Counted from the first letter of the stretch, positions 8,043 through 16,536 are shown. The stretch is 27,647 bases of DNA from Candidatus Bathyarchaeota archaeon (GCA_030601645.1 JAUWBQ010000007.1:1-27647); one strand, 5' to 3'. The notes: generated from the letters alone by a model not told the origin. A program made the numbers and translations.

Positions 8043-9044
8043 ATGGAAAACGAACCTTTAGTTGAGGTAGAGAACCTAAGGAAACTCTTCCCCGTAAGAG
8101 GAAGTTTCTTAGATTCGCTTCTTGGTAGGAAAGAACTTTTCTTGCACGCCGTTGACGGTTTAAGTTTCCACATAAACCGTGGTGAAACGTTGGGGTTGGC
8201 GGGAGAAAGCGGCTGCGGGAAAACGACCACGGGCATGCTCCTAGTCCTCTTAGAAACCCCCACAGAAGGCATAATAAAATTTCAAGGCACAGATATTTCG
8301 ACTTTAAACAAAAAGGAACAGAGCGAATTTCGAGAAAAGGTCCAAATAATCTTTCAGGACCCCTATGAGTCGCTTGACCCAAGGTTCAGGGTCTTCGATG
8401 CGATAATGGAGCCTCTGGTGATAAATCACATTGGATCCTCTAGGGCTGAAAGGGAGAACATGGTCCATGAGATGCTAGAGGAAGTCGAGCTGAAACCTGT
8501 CGACATGTTTGTTGATAAATATCCTCATGAACTCAGTGGGGGACAGAGGCAAAGGGTGGCCATAGCGCGATCGATGATCCTGAAACCCAAACTGATAATC
8601 GCCGATGAACCTGTATCGATGCTGGACGCGTCAGTAAAGGTCGGAATAATGAATCTCATGTCCAGGTTGAAGGAAGAGTTCGATGCAACGTATCTGTTGA
8701 TCACGCACGACCTGTCCGTCTCAAGATACATGTGCGATCGAATTGCGATCATGTATCTGGGGGTAATTGTGGAAATCGGCCCCACGGAGGAAGTAATCTC
8801 AGATCCCAGACATCCATACACGAAGATGTTGATTTCTTCGGTCCCTGTTCCTGACCCGATCTTTAACAGGCAGAGAACAAGAAATCCGGGTGAAATACCG
8901 ATTCCCATAGACCTGCCGCAGCGCTGTAGGTTTCATTCGAGATGCGCCCACGTAGAAGAGATTTGCGCAAAGTGTGAACCCGAGCTGCAAGAAATTGGAA
9001 AAAACCACTTCGTAGCGTGTCATCTGTTACAGAAAAATGGATGA
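8043..9044 (+). CDS. dppF: Oligopeptide/dipeptide ABC transporter ATPase (DppF-like)
   Basis: A 333-residue ABC ATPase. Walker A GESGCGKT is at residues 54-61, then LSGGQRQR, Walker B LIIADEPVS, the LITHDLS switch and a C-terminal Cys-rich region (CRFHSRCAHVEEICAKC) like that of DppD. The FLDSLLGRK insertion before the P-loop is common in the DppF branch. It is the last gene of the four-gene importer operon, with a 21-base gap after dppD and GGTGAAGAG as a possible ribosome-binding site. The matching binding-protein gene is convergent and lies immediately downstream. Confidence 0.9.
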   Translation: MENEPLVEVENLRKLFPVRGSFLDSLLGRKELFLHAVDGLSFHINRGETLGLAGESGCGKTTTGMLLVLLETPTEGIIKFQGTDISTLNKKEQSEFREKVQIIFQDPYESLDPRFRVFDAIMEPLVINHIGSSRAERENMVHEMLEEVELKPVDMFVDKYPHELSGGQRQRVAIARSMILKPKLIIADEPVSMLDASVKVGIMNLMSRLKEEFDATYLLITHDLSVSRYMCDRIAIMYLGVIVEIGPTEEVISDPRHPYTKMLISSVPVPDPIFNRQRTRNPGEIPIPIDLPQRCRFHSRCAHVEEICAKCEPELQEIGKNHFVACHLLQKNG

Positions 9045-9105
9045 TATCGAAGAAATACGATGATCTATATGCATCCAGACGCCTGATCTTTCAACTAGTG
9101 GAATG

Positions 9106-9136
9106 TTTATTATTTTTGAAAAAAAGATAAAAAATG
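9106..9136. terminator. Bidirectional T-rich terminator between dppF and the binding-protein gene
   Basis: TTTATTATTTTT (9106-9117) reads as a U-rich archaeal terminator for the plus strand. The adjacent A-rich tract (9118-9136) gives a U-run for the minus-strand transcript. It separates two convergent genes. Confidence 0.5.
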
Positions 9137-9144
9137 GGAGAATT

Positions 9145-11064
9145 TTATTTCCGAGTTCCGAAGTAGTATGCCGCGATTAAAGCTACAACTGCTAATGCAA
9201 TAGCTGCATATGACATAGTGTTAGACGCTGGGGCTGGAGCCTCAAGGGCCTCAAGCTGACTCTCAAGGGACTCCACTTGGCTGCTCAAACTCTCAATCTG
9301 AGAGGACAGGCTTGATACATCTGATGACACGGCGCCAAGAGATTCCTCGACGGCTTCCATCCTCGGCTCCAACTCCTCCCCTGGAGAGGGCCCTGGAGGC
9401 GTCGGCTCAGGCGCATATATATCTTCGCCGCCTTCCCACCAGACCATGTCGAACCTTCTGTTCCCCCCGACCAAGTTGTGATACGGCTCCTCGAACCAAT
9501 ATCCCTTGTAGTCCTTGTGACGGGGCAGCACGAACGCGAATTCCTCGACGGTGATTCTGGGAAGCTCTTCTGCTACGATTTCTTGTATTCTCCAGTATGC
9601 CGGTTGGCGCTCCTCGATGGTGATACCTGCCTTGCCCTCCTCGTAAAGCGCGTCTACCTCTTCGTTGACCCAGCCCATGCTGTTTCTGTAGCCCGTGGAT
9701 CCGAAGAACAACTCGGTGTTTGATGGATCAGGTCCGTGGTTGCCGCCACCGACAGAGATATCGTATTCACGATTGTTGATGACAACTTCCTTGTAGGTGC
9801 CGAACTCATAGACTTCGATCTCTATCTCGATCCCTATCTCGCCGAGGTACTCTTTGAGCACTTCTGCGAACACTGGGGCCTCCATGGAAGACCAAGCTAC
9901 GAGCTTTGCACTGAACCTTACACCATCCGAACCTCGAGGTAAATCTGCCTCATCAAGAAGCCTTTCGGCTTCAGCGGGATTATACTCCGGCATCTTTGCG
10001 TCTGGATTGAAGGACCATGACGGGAAGCCTTTCTGACCCAAAACGTAAGGATTGGGATAGATCAATCCATACCAAGCCTTTTCGTTCAGGTCATATACGT
10101 CGATCGCGTGGCCTATTGCTTTGCGCACTCTGATGTCATCGTATGGTTCCCTGGCGAGGTTGAAGCCAACCCAAAGGATAACTCCCGGCTCGACGAATCC
10201 ATCAGCCACTATATGAGGCTGGGCTGTTAGTTCATCGATGGCTGAGAGTGAAGGCATGTGAACGCTAAAATGAACATCCCCCGTTTTTAGCTGCAGTTGA
10301 TACACGGCGTCGTTCGGGATATACTTGAAGATGATATTATCCAAGAACGGTCGACCCAGGTAATAATCGAGGTATGCTTCGAGCTCTAGATGGGAACCTT
10401 CGACCCACTCCCCATATTTGAAGGGTCCCGTACCGATCGGGTTTAGGTTGAAGGGATTCGCGTAGAGATCTGTCCCCTCATAGAGGTGTTTCGGAAGAAC
10501 GACGGGCGAGTCCCATCTTCCTATCATGTTCAGGAAGGTGCTGTCGGTCTTGTTGAGTTTGATGACCACGGTGTGGTCATCTGGTGTTTCAATGTCTTCA
10601 ATGTGCGCGATCTGAGCGAAGAAGTTGCCCTTGTTCTCTATGACGCTCTCGTATGACCACTTGACGTCCGCGGACGTACAGGGTTCCCCATCGTGGAAGG
10701 TTGCGTTTTCGTATATGTGGAAAGTGAACGTCTTGTAGTCTGATGATACCTCCCAGGAATGTGCAAGCTGAGGGATGACTTCGAAGCTAATGTCTGATAT
10801 CGCCACAAGCCTCTGCAGAATCACTCCGTAGAACTCGTTCTCTGCTACGAAATCGTAGTTTGGATTGAATTGCGATGGCTCCCTGTGGGTCCTCACTAAT
10901 AACGTGCCGCCACCTTTTGGCGTTACATCCCATGATGCTGGGACTCTATGCCAGACTTGCTCTTCTTCTGCTGCATAGGCAGGAATTGGTAGTACAAATG
11001 TTCCTATTATAAAAGAAACGACTATGAATACTGTTAGCAATTTAGAACTTTTCATTTTTTTCAC
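9145..11064 (-). CDS. Membrane-anchored peptide-binding protein of the ABC importer (SBP_bac_5)
   Basis: A 639-residue extracellular solute-binding protein. It starts with a basic N-terminus and hydrophobic signal peptide ending near AYA (residue about 32), followed by a family 5 domain with typical segments (YKTFTFHIYENATFHDG, GTGPFKYGEWVEGS). After about residue 555 come a Pro-rich linker (EPTPPGPSPGEE), a coiled coil of SLSSQ/ESLE repeats and a final transmembrane helix ending FGTRK. This C-terminal anchor replaces the bacterial lipoprotein Cys and is typical of archaea. GTG 11064 is preferred over ATG 11055 because a TATA box lies about 28 bases upstream of it. It probably feeds the convergent dppBCDF-like importer. 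Ligand unknown. Confidence 0.9.
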   Translation of the reverse strand: MKKMKSSKLLTVFIVVSFIIGTFVLPIPAYAAEEEQVWHRVPASWDVTPKGGGTLLVRTHREPSQFNPNYDFVAENEFYGVILQRLVAISDISFEVIPQLAHSWEVSSDYKTFTFHIYENATFHDGEPCTSADVKWSYESVIENKGNFFAQIAHIEDIETPDDHTVVIKLNKTDSTFLNMIGRWDSPVVLPKHLYEGTDLYANPFNLNPIGTGPFKYGEWVEGSHLELEAYLDYYLGRPFLDNIIFKYIPNDAVYQLQLKTGDVHFSVHMPSLSAIDELTAQPHIVADGFVEPGVILWVGFNLAREPYDDIRVRKAIGHAIDVYDLNEKAWYGLIYPNPYVLGQKGFPSWSFNPDAKMPEYNPAEAERLLDEADLPRGSDGVRFSAKLVAWSSMEAPVFAEVLKEYLGEIGIEIEIEVYEFGTYKEVVINNREYDISVGGGNHGPDPSNTELFFGSTGYRNSMGWVNEEVDALYEEGKAGITIEERQPAYWRIQEIVAEELPRITVEEFAFVLPRHKDYKGYWFEEPYHNLVGGNRRFDMVWWEGGEDIYAPEPTPPGPSPGEELEPRMEAVEESLGAVSSDVSSLSSQIESLSSQVESLESQLEALEAPAPASNTMSYAAIALAVVALIAAYYFGTRK

Positions 11065-11083
11065 GTGAATGTCATTTTATAGA

Positions 11084-11098
11084 TATAATATATAAATA
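11084..11098 (-). promoter_or_regulatory. TATA box of the binding-protein gene
   Basis: Read on the minus strand, this is TATTTATATATTATA, centred about 28 bases before GTG 11064. No Shine-Dalgarno sequence is present, so the transcript is probably leaderless. Confidence 0.55.
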
Positions 11099-11185
11099 AC
11101 TTTCGTAATAATTTACTTTCAAGTTAGTTATAAATGACAAAAATGCTTTAAAGTCTGTGAAATAAATGTGAAAATCAAAATAGTA

Positions 11186-11230
11186 TTTAATAAAATATCT
11201 TATAATCTTATCATCAGAATAATTGGTGAG
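11186..11230 (+). promoter_or_regulatory. Promoter and ribosome-binding site of the URO-D/corrinoid operon
   Basis: TATTTAATAAAATATCTTAT (11184-11203) gives one or two TATA-like boxes. GGTGAG at 11225-11230 is a plausible Shine-Dalgarno, five bases before TTG 11236. The promoter faces away from the binding-protein promoter. Confidence 0.4.
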
Positions 11231-11235
11231 AGATA

Positions 11236-12411
11236 TTGGTAAAATATAGTCCAAGAGAAAGGGTATTAAAGATTTTAGATCATGAGGAGGCTGATCGCGT
11301 GCCAGCAGACTTCGGCGCGCTATATTCAAAGCCCATGAAGCAAGCCTACTTTAAACTCAAGCATTTCCTCCATCTACCAATTAGCTTCGACGAGATCGAT
11401 TTCTGGCCAAGACCGGCCAGTTATACATCCTCATATAAACCAGCAAGCATTGACGAGGCGATATATAAGAAATTTCAAATCGACTTCCGTCCAATCAAGC
11501 TGAAGAGCAAGTCAATACCCTTTGTACCTAAGAAGGTCTACCCTGACGGGTCATATATCAATAATTTTGGCTATCACAAGATTGGGGGAGATATTTACCT
11601 TGAAAATGCTAGACCCTACGCCTTGGAATACGCAGAGTCAGTTGAGGAGATCGAGGAGGACCCCTATTGGATAGATCCAGAGAATGATCTTTCTATCGAC
11701 GGACTCCGGAAGCAGGCTGAGAGAATAGAGCGGGACGACTATGCATTGATTTTCCCAAGTTCTAGTGGAATCTATGAAATGGCAGATAACCGAAGAGGGT
11801 TCGAGACTTTTATTAAGGATCTATACTTTCGACCGAAGATAGCGAAGGCCATTATAGACCGGGTTTTGAAGATCCAACTTGCTATGTATGGCATGCTACT
11901 AGATGAGATTGGCGACTTACTCACCGTAGTCGGGACTGGCGATGACATATCTGGGCAGACGACCCCTCTCCTGAACCCCAAAATCTATCGTAAATATATC
12001 AAACCCGCGGAGAAAAAGCTCATCGACCTCATCCATAGAAAAACCGATGCCAAGGTATTTTTCCATTCTTGTGGCTACGTAATACCGTTCATCGAAGACT
12101 TCATAGAGATAGGGGTTGATATCCTACATCCCGTCCAGCCGGAGTGCTCAGGTCAGGATCTGAGGATGCTGAAGGAGAAATGGGGGGACAAACTGACCTT
12201 CTGTGGTGGCATAGGCACACAACATATCCTCCCTCGCGGATCAATCTCAGAGGTGGAGGCCGAGGTTAAACGGTGTATAGATGCTGCCGCTCGGGGAGGC
12301 GGTTATATTGCTGCTCCCGCGCAAAATATCCAGCCTGATGTTCCGCCGTGGAATATATGCGCCATGTACGATGCCGTATTAAAGTATGGAAATTATCCTA
12401 TAACTCTCTGA
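11236..12411 (+). CDS. URO-D-family corrinoid methyltransferase-like protein
   Basis: A 391-residue protein of the uroporphyrinogen decarboxylase superfamily. It has the start YSPRERVLKILDHEEADRVP, common in MtaA/MtbA-like methyltransferases, the zinc site FFHSCG (His277, Cys279) and the distal Cys323 in TFCGGIGTQ. In methyl-transfer systems such proteins move a methyl group between a substrate or coenzyme and a corrinoid protein. The His-x-Cys and distal Cys pattern supports methyl transfer over heme synthesis. The next gene, six bases away, encodes exactly such a corrinoid protein. The methyl donor is not identifiable; no MttB- or MtaB-type partner is in the window. Confidence 0.82.
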   Translation: MVKYSPRERVLKILDHEEADRVPADFGALYSKPMKQAYFKLKHFLHLPISFDEIDFWPRPASYTSSYKPASIDEAIYKKFQIDFRPIKLKSKSIPFVPKKVYPDGSYINNFGYHKIGGDIYLENARPYALEYAESVEEIEEDPYWIDPENDLSIDGLRKQAERIERDDYALIFPSSSGIYEMADNRRGFETFIKDLYFRPKIAKAIIDRVLKIQLAMYGMLLDEIGDLLTVVGTGDDISGQTTPLLNPKIYRKYIKPAEKKLIDLIHRKTDAKVFFHSCGYVIPFIEDFIEIGVDILHPVQPECSGQDLRMLKEKWGDKLTFCGGIGTQHILPRGSISEVEAEVKRCIDAAARGGGYIAAPAQNIQPDVPPWNICAMYDAVLKYGNYPITL

Positions 12412-12417
12412 GGATGT

Positions 12418-13074
12418 GTGAGATTGGGAAATAATGAGATTTTGGATAGAATAAAGAATTCTATACTCGAACTTGACATGAATGGAGCGGTCGAGGCGAC
12501 GAGAGAAGCTATAGAACAAGGGATCCCCGCGCCCAAGCTGATAAATGAGGTGCGTGCCGTGAGCCAGGTCGTCGGAAATAGGTTTGAGGAAGGGGATTAT
12601 TTCATAAGCGAGCTAATCATAACCGGAGCTATCCTGAAGGAGATAACCGAGATCATAACGCCCCATATAGTTTCTGGCGAGGTCTCATCCAAAGGCACGG
12701 TGGTGATTGGCAGCGCGCCCGGGGATCTCCACGACATCGGGAAGAATCTAGCAGCTTCATTACTTATTGGCGCGGGTTTCAGGGTGGTGGACCTGGGTAC
12801 CGATGTTTCTCCAGATAGGTTTGTCGAGGCCGTTGAGAAGGAAGACGCAAAGATCGTTGGCATATCGGCGCTCATCAGCACAACCATGCTAACCATGGGA
12901 GATGTAGTAAAGGCGCTGACAGCGGCTGGGCTGAGAGACAGGGTCAAGATAATCTTTGGAGGCGCCCCTATGACCCAAGAGTTCGCCACAGCTTCCGGCG
13001 CCGACGCATACGTAGTAGATGCGATGAACGGGGTTAGAATCTGTGAGGAATGGGCTGAAGAGTGGATCGATTGA
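12418..13074 (+). CDS. Corrinoid (B12-binding) protein
   Basis: A 218-residue two-domain protein. A helical cap (residues 1-90) is followed by a Rossmann-like B12 domain with GDLHDIGKN (residues 102-110); His105 would be the lower axial cobalt ligand. SALISTTM and GGAPMT further mark the MtaC/MtbC/MttC-type fold. It carries the methyl group between two methyltransferases in anaerobic demethylation. It follows the URO-D-family gene with a 6-base gap. The GTG at 12418 is taken as start; TTG 12424 is possible, and GAGG overlapping the previous stop may serve either. A RamA-like activator is not seen nearby. Confidence 0.88.
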   Translation: MRLGNNEILDRIKNSILELDMNGAVEATREAIEQGIPAPKLINEVRAVSQVVGNRFEEGDYFISELIITGAILKEITEIITPHIVSGEVSSKGTVVIGSAPGDLHDIGKNLAASLLIGAGFRVVDLGTDVSPDRFVEAVEKEDAKIVGISALISTTMLTMGDVVKALTAAGLRDRVKIIFGGAPMTQEFATASGADAYVVDAMNGVRICEEWAEEWID

Positions 13075-13152
13075 TCCATTTAACACATTCATGCCATTCA
13101 GTTATAGGATAAAAAACAGGTCTAACTCTCCTCTCATGTTGTGGACAATCGA

Positions 13153-13170
13153 GCACGCGCTATCGCGTGC
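13153..13170. terminator. Perfect GC-rich hairpin after the corrinoid gene
   Basis: GCACGCG, a CTAT loop, then CGCGTGC form a perfect 7-bp stem in the 157-base gap between the corrinoid gene and the first M19 gene. It may terminate transcription or be a palindromic repeat: related GC-rich words occur at 14789-14811 and 24741-24749. Confidence 0.45.
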
Positions 13171-13179
13171 GCGTTTGAA

Positions 13180-13231
13180 CTTGATTTGAAAAAGTTATAT
13201 ATTTAGAGTCTCACAATTCAGTGGATTTAAA
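13180..13231 (+). promoter_or_regulatory. Promoter of M19-like gene A
   Basis: CTTGA, an A-run and the TATA box TTATATATTTA (13195-13205) are followed by ATTCAGTGGATTTAAA directly before TTG 13232. The box is centred about 32 bases upstream, and there is no Shine-Dalgarno. The same arrangement precedes the other two M19-like genes. Confidence 0.6.
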
Positions 13232-14299
13232 TTGGTTAAAAATAACGTATTCAACCTAGATAAAAACGAGTTGGATAGATCAAAGGAACTGCATAATAAA
13301 TCGATATTCGTGAATATGTTAGATGCAACTTTTCTACGGCATTGGGATCAAAAATATTATGATAAACTCATCAAAGCCGGAGTTACTCTTGATGAACTAG
13401 ATGTTGAAGCTTACAACTTTCGACAAGCTGTTGACGTTTTCAACGCAAGAATTTCTGCCTTAAGCAATATCGGCATGGATAAAGTGATAATTGCTAGGAG
13501 AACAGAAGATGTTTATAGAGCAAAAAAAGAAGGAAAAATAGCCTTTTTCTTTCATACGCAACACGGATCCATAATCGAAAATGATTTGAGGCTACTGGAA
13601 CCTTTGCACCAGATGGGATTGAGAGTTTTTGGACTCTGCTACAGCATAAGGAACCACATAGCGGACGGGTGCAACGAGATCACAGATGCAGGCCTCAGCG
13701 CGTTCGGCCAGAGAGTCGTAAAGAAGTGCAACGAGCTCGGAATAGTGATAGATCTATCTCACGTCGGTCATCAATCCAGCCTTGACGCCATCGAACTCTC
13801 AAAGGATCCAACAATATTCTCCCACTCGAATGCCAACGGGGTTTACAGGAACCGAAGAAACATCGACGATGATCAGATAATGGCCATCGGGGAGAATAAT
13901 GGTGTGATTGGGATTGCGAGTTGGGGTCCTATGTTGAAGCAGTTGACATCCGACGAGGACCAACCCACATTAAAAGACATGTTAGACCACCTCAACTACA
14001 TTGTCGACATGATAGGTATAGATCATGTGGGCATAGGTGTAGATGTTGGTTGGAAACGAACCAAGGAAGAAACGGAGATGGACTCGAATACACTTGCTTT
14101 CAGCGCTGCCGAATTAATACCAAGGTCTGGTCCCTACATATATGGACATCACAACTGGTATGTGAAGGAGCTGTGGGATCCGGAGGATTGGCCGTTGATA
14201 ACTGATGGTTTGGTCGCAAGAGGTTACTCGGATGACGAAATCTTGAAGATCCTCGGCGGAAACTTCATGCGCGTCTTCAAAGCGGTATGGGATAAATAA
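13232..14299 (+). CDS. M19 membrane dipeptidase-like protein A, altered metal site
   Basis: A 355-residue member of peptidase family M19 (renal dipeptidase). Conserved parts are LSHVG (His177), FSHSN (His198), the Arg-rich RNRRN (207-210 area), HVGIGVDVGW (Asp271) and the C-terminal NFMRVFKAVW. However, the N-terminal HxD zinc motif is missing (VNMLDAT at 27-33) and the bridging Glu is Gln110 (TQHG instead of xEGG). One zinc site should therefore be lost, while the two His of the other remain. It may work with one metal, on a non-dipeptide substrate, or not as a hydrolase. No signal peptide, so cytosolic. TTG is the only sensible start and aligns in all three copies. Confidence 0.82.
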   Translation: MVKNNVFNLDKNELDRSKELHNKSIFVNMLDATFLRHWDQKYYDKLIKAGVTLDELDVEAYNFRQAVDVFNARISALSNIGMDKVIIARRTEDVYRAKKEGKIAFFFHTQHGSIIENDLRLLEPLHQMGLRVFGLCYSIRNHIADGCNEITDAGLSAFGQRVVKKCNELGIVIDLSHVGHQSSLDAIELSKDPTIFSHSNANGVYRNRRNIDDDQIMAIGENNGVIGIASWGPMLKQLTSDEDQPTLKDMLDHLNYIVDMIGIDHVGIGVDVGWKRTKEETEMDSNTLAFSAAELIPRSGPYIYGHHNWYVKELWDPEDWPLITDGLVARGYSDDEILKILGGNFMRVFKAVWDK

Positions 14300-14377
14300 T
14301 ACTATAAATCCTCTCCATTTTCTAAATTTCAGAAATTATGTATATAGACTCATTCTTAGAAAAGGGACAAAGAAACA

Positions 14378-14424
14378 CTTGAAAAATTTTTATATATTAT
14401 ACAGTCCTTGTTCATTGACCTGAA
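14378..14424 (+). promoter_or_regulatory. Promoter of M19-like gene B
   Basis: CACTTGAAAAATTTTTATATATTATA is split here by a TATA box at 14387-14401, centred about 31 bases before TTG 14425. It is followed by GTTCATTGACCTGAATTGG, nearly identical to the leader of gene C. Confidence 0.6.
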
Positions 14425-15519
14425 TTGGGTAAAACTAACATGTTCAACCTAGATAAAAACGAGTTGGAAAGAGCAAAGGAGTTACATGAAAAATCGATAT
14501 TTGTGAATGCAACAGACTCAACCTTTGCCGAAGTTTGGGATGAGGAATACTATGATCAACTATTAAAATCGGGAATTACTCTAACCCAGCTGGAGATTCA
14601 AGGATGGAATTTTAATCAATCTCTTGAATATTTTACAAACTATATAAAATCGTTAAACAATGTTGGTATGGACAAGTTTATTCTCGCTAGAAGAACGGAA
14701 GATATCATAAGGGCAAAAAAAGAAGGAAAAATAGCTCTTTTCTTTGGTACTCAACATGGTGCAATAATTGAGACAGACGAGGAATGCGGCGTGCGGGAGT
14801 CGGGCGCACGCGCCCTGGAAACCCTACACTTACTGGGACTAAGAACATTCATTCTCTGTTATAATTTAAGAAATTACATAGCGGACGGGTGTAACGATAT
14901 CACAGACTCGGGTCTCAGCGCATTTGGTCACGAAGTCGTGAAGAAGTGCAACGAGCTTGGCATCGTAATAGACTTGTCTCATGTGGGGCGCAAATCATCA
15001 CTTGAGACAATTGAGGCCTCGAAGGATCCAGTAATATTATCGCACTCAAACGCCATGGGAGTCTACAGGAACCGAAGGAACTTATACGATGACCAGATAA
15101 AAGCGATAGGAGAGAAAAACGGGGTAATCGGGGTTACCGCTTTTGGTCCTATGGTTAAGCTGTTGACTTCGAACGATGATAAAGTCCATCTAGAAGACAT
15201 GCTTGATCATTTTGATTACTTTATCGATATGATCGGTGCAAAATATGTTGGTATTGGATTAGATGTCGGTTGGAAAAGGACGATGGGAGAAGCGGGCCAT
15301 CACTTAATGTCTCTTGCTTTCAGTGCTAACGAAATGCTTCTTGATTCTGGGCCCTATACTTACAGCCTCCATAACTGGTATGTCGAAGAGTTGAAGGCCG
15401 CAAGCGATTGGCCGAAGATAACAGAAGGTTTGGTCGCAAGAGGTTACTCGGATGACGAAATCTTGAAGATTCTCGGCGGAAACTTCATGCGGGTCTTCAA
15501 GGCGGTATGGGATAAATAA
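14425..15519 (+). CDS. M19 membrane dipeptidase-like protein B, with inserted palindrome
   Basis: A 364-residue paralogue of gene A. It keeps LSHVG (His186), LSHSN (His207), the RNRRN arginines and GLDVGW (Asp280). The HxD zinc motif is again absent (VNATDST) and the bridging Glu is Gln110. It is nine residues longer than A, owing to an insertion near residues 119-128 (CGVRESGAR) coded by a GC-rich palindrome at 14789-14811 that A and C lack. Its last 90 or so bases are almost identical to those of gene A, which suggests recent duplication or gene conversion. It is followed by a hairpin and the second isomerase/DUF1989 pair. Function as uncertain as for A. Confidence 0.82.
   Translation: MGKTNMFNLDKNELERAKELHEKSIFVNATDSTFAEVWDEEYYDQLLKSGITLTQLEIQGWNFNQSLEYFTNYIKSLNNVGMDKFILARRTEDIIRAKKEGKIALFFGTQHGAIIETDEECGVRESGARALETLHLLGLRTFILCYNLRNYIADGCNDITDSGLSAFGHEVVKKCNELGIVIDLSHVGRKSSLETIEASKDPVILSHSNAMGVYRNRRNLYDDQIKAIGEKNGVIGVTAFGPMVKLLTSNDDKVHLEDMLDHFDYFIDMIGAKYVGIGLDVGWKRTMGEAGHHLMSLAFSANEMLLDSGPYTYSLHNWYVEELKAASDWPKITEGLVARGYSDDEILKILGGNFMRVFKAVWDK
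14789..14811. repeat. GC-rich palindrome inside M19-like gene B
   Basis: GCGTGCG (14789-14795) and CGCACGC (14805-14811) form a 7-bp stem with a 9-base loop. They coincide with the 27-base, in-frame insertion that distinguishes gene B from A and C. The surrounding DNA is A/T-rich, so the composition jump is clear. Confidence 0.65.
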
Positions 15520-15540
15520 AACATAAAACTATTCGCGCGC

Positions 15541-15555
15541 TCGGTCGCAGACCGA
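15541..15555 (+). terminator. Hairpin after M19-like gene B
   Basis: TCGGTC, a GCA loop and GACCGA form a perfect 6-bp stem 21 bases after the stop codon. It is preceded by CGCGCGC. It could end transcription of gene B; no long T-run follows, so the role is uncertain. Confidence 0.4.
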
Positions 15556-15640
15556 AATATTCAAGGGTAAACATCCCACCTCTATATCTGCCACGCGCGT
15601 AATCTTATCGGTTGAATGAATAGAAAAGGAGATTGAAATC

Positions 15641-16522
15641 ATGGATATTTCACGTATTTCTACCTGTAGTATCGCTGTCATTGAACAGCCGCCGAACATG
15701 GCTTTCGATACCATCCGCGCCGCAGGGTACAAGAAGGTCGATATATTGGAGAGAGCCCCGCATTTCTCGTTATTTCCCGGCGAGGTTGACTACGAGGCTA
15801 TAAAGGCCGCGGCTGATGCCAACGGTGTGAAAATCGCGAATCTAGCGACTTACCCCGGTGGCGGGGCCGATGGCCGCGGCGTCGCTTGGGCATGGCATGG
15901 CTGGACGGTTACAGAGCCAGATAAATTTACCAGCTTCGGCTTCAGTAGCGACACGCTGGATGAACAGGAGAAGGAACTCGAGCAGTTAATCCGTACAATT
16001 GATTTAGCTGTGTTGCTTGGGGCCCGTTCTATTCGGGTGGTTCCGGGCAATGATCAGCCAGACACAATCGATAAGATCGTCCCCTGGTTCAAGCGAGCCG
16101 CCGAGTACGCTGAGGAAAAGAAGATTTATATGGGAATGGAGGCCGAAGCTGCCGGCAGTATTTCGGGCACACCCGAACTGATCCGCGAACTGGTGGAGAA
16201 GGTAGGCTCACCTTATCTGGGTGTGCTCTTCGAACCAGGGAACCTCATGTACGTCTGTGGCGTCGATTATCGTCATGCCTTGGAGGTGACGAAAGATGTT
16301 GTCGTCCACACGCACTTCAAGGATTGTAAGGCGGTTGACGATGAACACGAATTTGTGATGATGGGTGAGGGAGATATCGACTTTGTGTGGATTGTGGAGC
16401 AATTAGAAGCGGCTGGCTATGACGGTGACTACGCCCTTGAGTACGAGCTTCACGATCCCGGCCCAGCCACAGGGCTCAGGATGTTTTACGATAAATTTGT
16501 GGGACTGTTCGATGGTAAGTAA
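15641..16522 (+). CDS. Xylose-isomerase-like TIM-barrel isomerase/epimerase, copy 2
   Basis: A 293-residue paralogue of the protein at 1627-2499, starting with the same MDxSRISTCSIA block and alignable throughout. It keeps the presumed metal ligands: GMEAEA (Glu), LFEPGN (again Glu in place of the usual Asp), HTHFKD (His) and ALEYELH (Glu). Both copies share the DEH/GEGHE loop before MMG-G-IDF, suggesting the same substrate class. ATG 15641 follows AAGGAGA (15627-15633) at good spacing. The DUF1989 copy 2 gene follows 117 bases later, reproducing the order of the first block. Its codon use is less GC-rich than copy 1, so it is an old or separately acquired duplicate. Substrate unknown. Confidence 0.8.
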   Translation: MDISRISTCSIAVIEQPPNMAFDTIRAAGYKKVDILERAPHFSLFPGEVDYEAIKAAADANGVKIANLATYPGGGADGRGVAWAWHGWTVTEPDKFTSFGFSSDTLDEQEKELEQLIRTIDLAVLLGARSIRVVPGNDQPDTIDKIVPWFKRAAEYAEEKKIYMGMEAEAAGSISGTPELIRELVEKVGSPYLGVLFEPGNLMYVCGVDYRHALEVTKDVVVHTHFKDCKAVDDEHEFVMMGEGDIDFVWIVEQLEAAGYDGDYALEYELHDPGPATGLRMFYDKFVGLFDGK

Positions 16523-16536
16523 TTATAAATTTAGTA

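Noticed and set aside
11236..12411. Heme-pathway uroporphyrinogen decarboxylase
   Set aside because: The His-x-Cys zinc motif, distal Cys and adjacent corrinoid protein point to the methyltransferase branch; no other tetrapyrrole gene is near.
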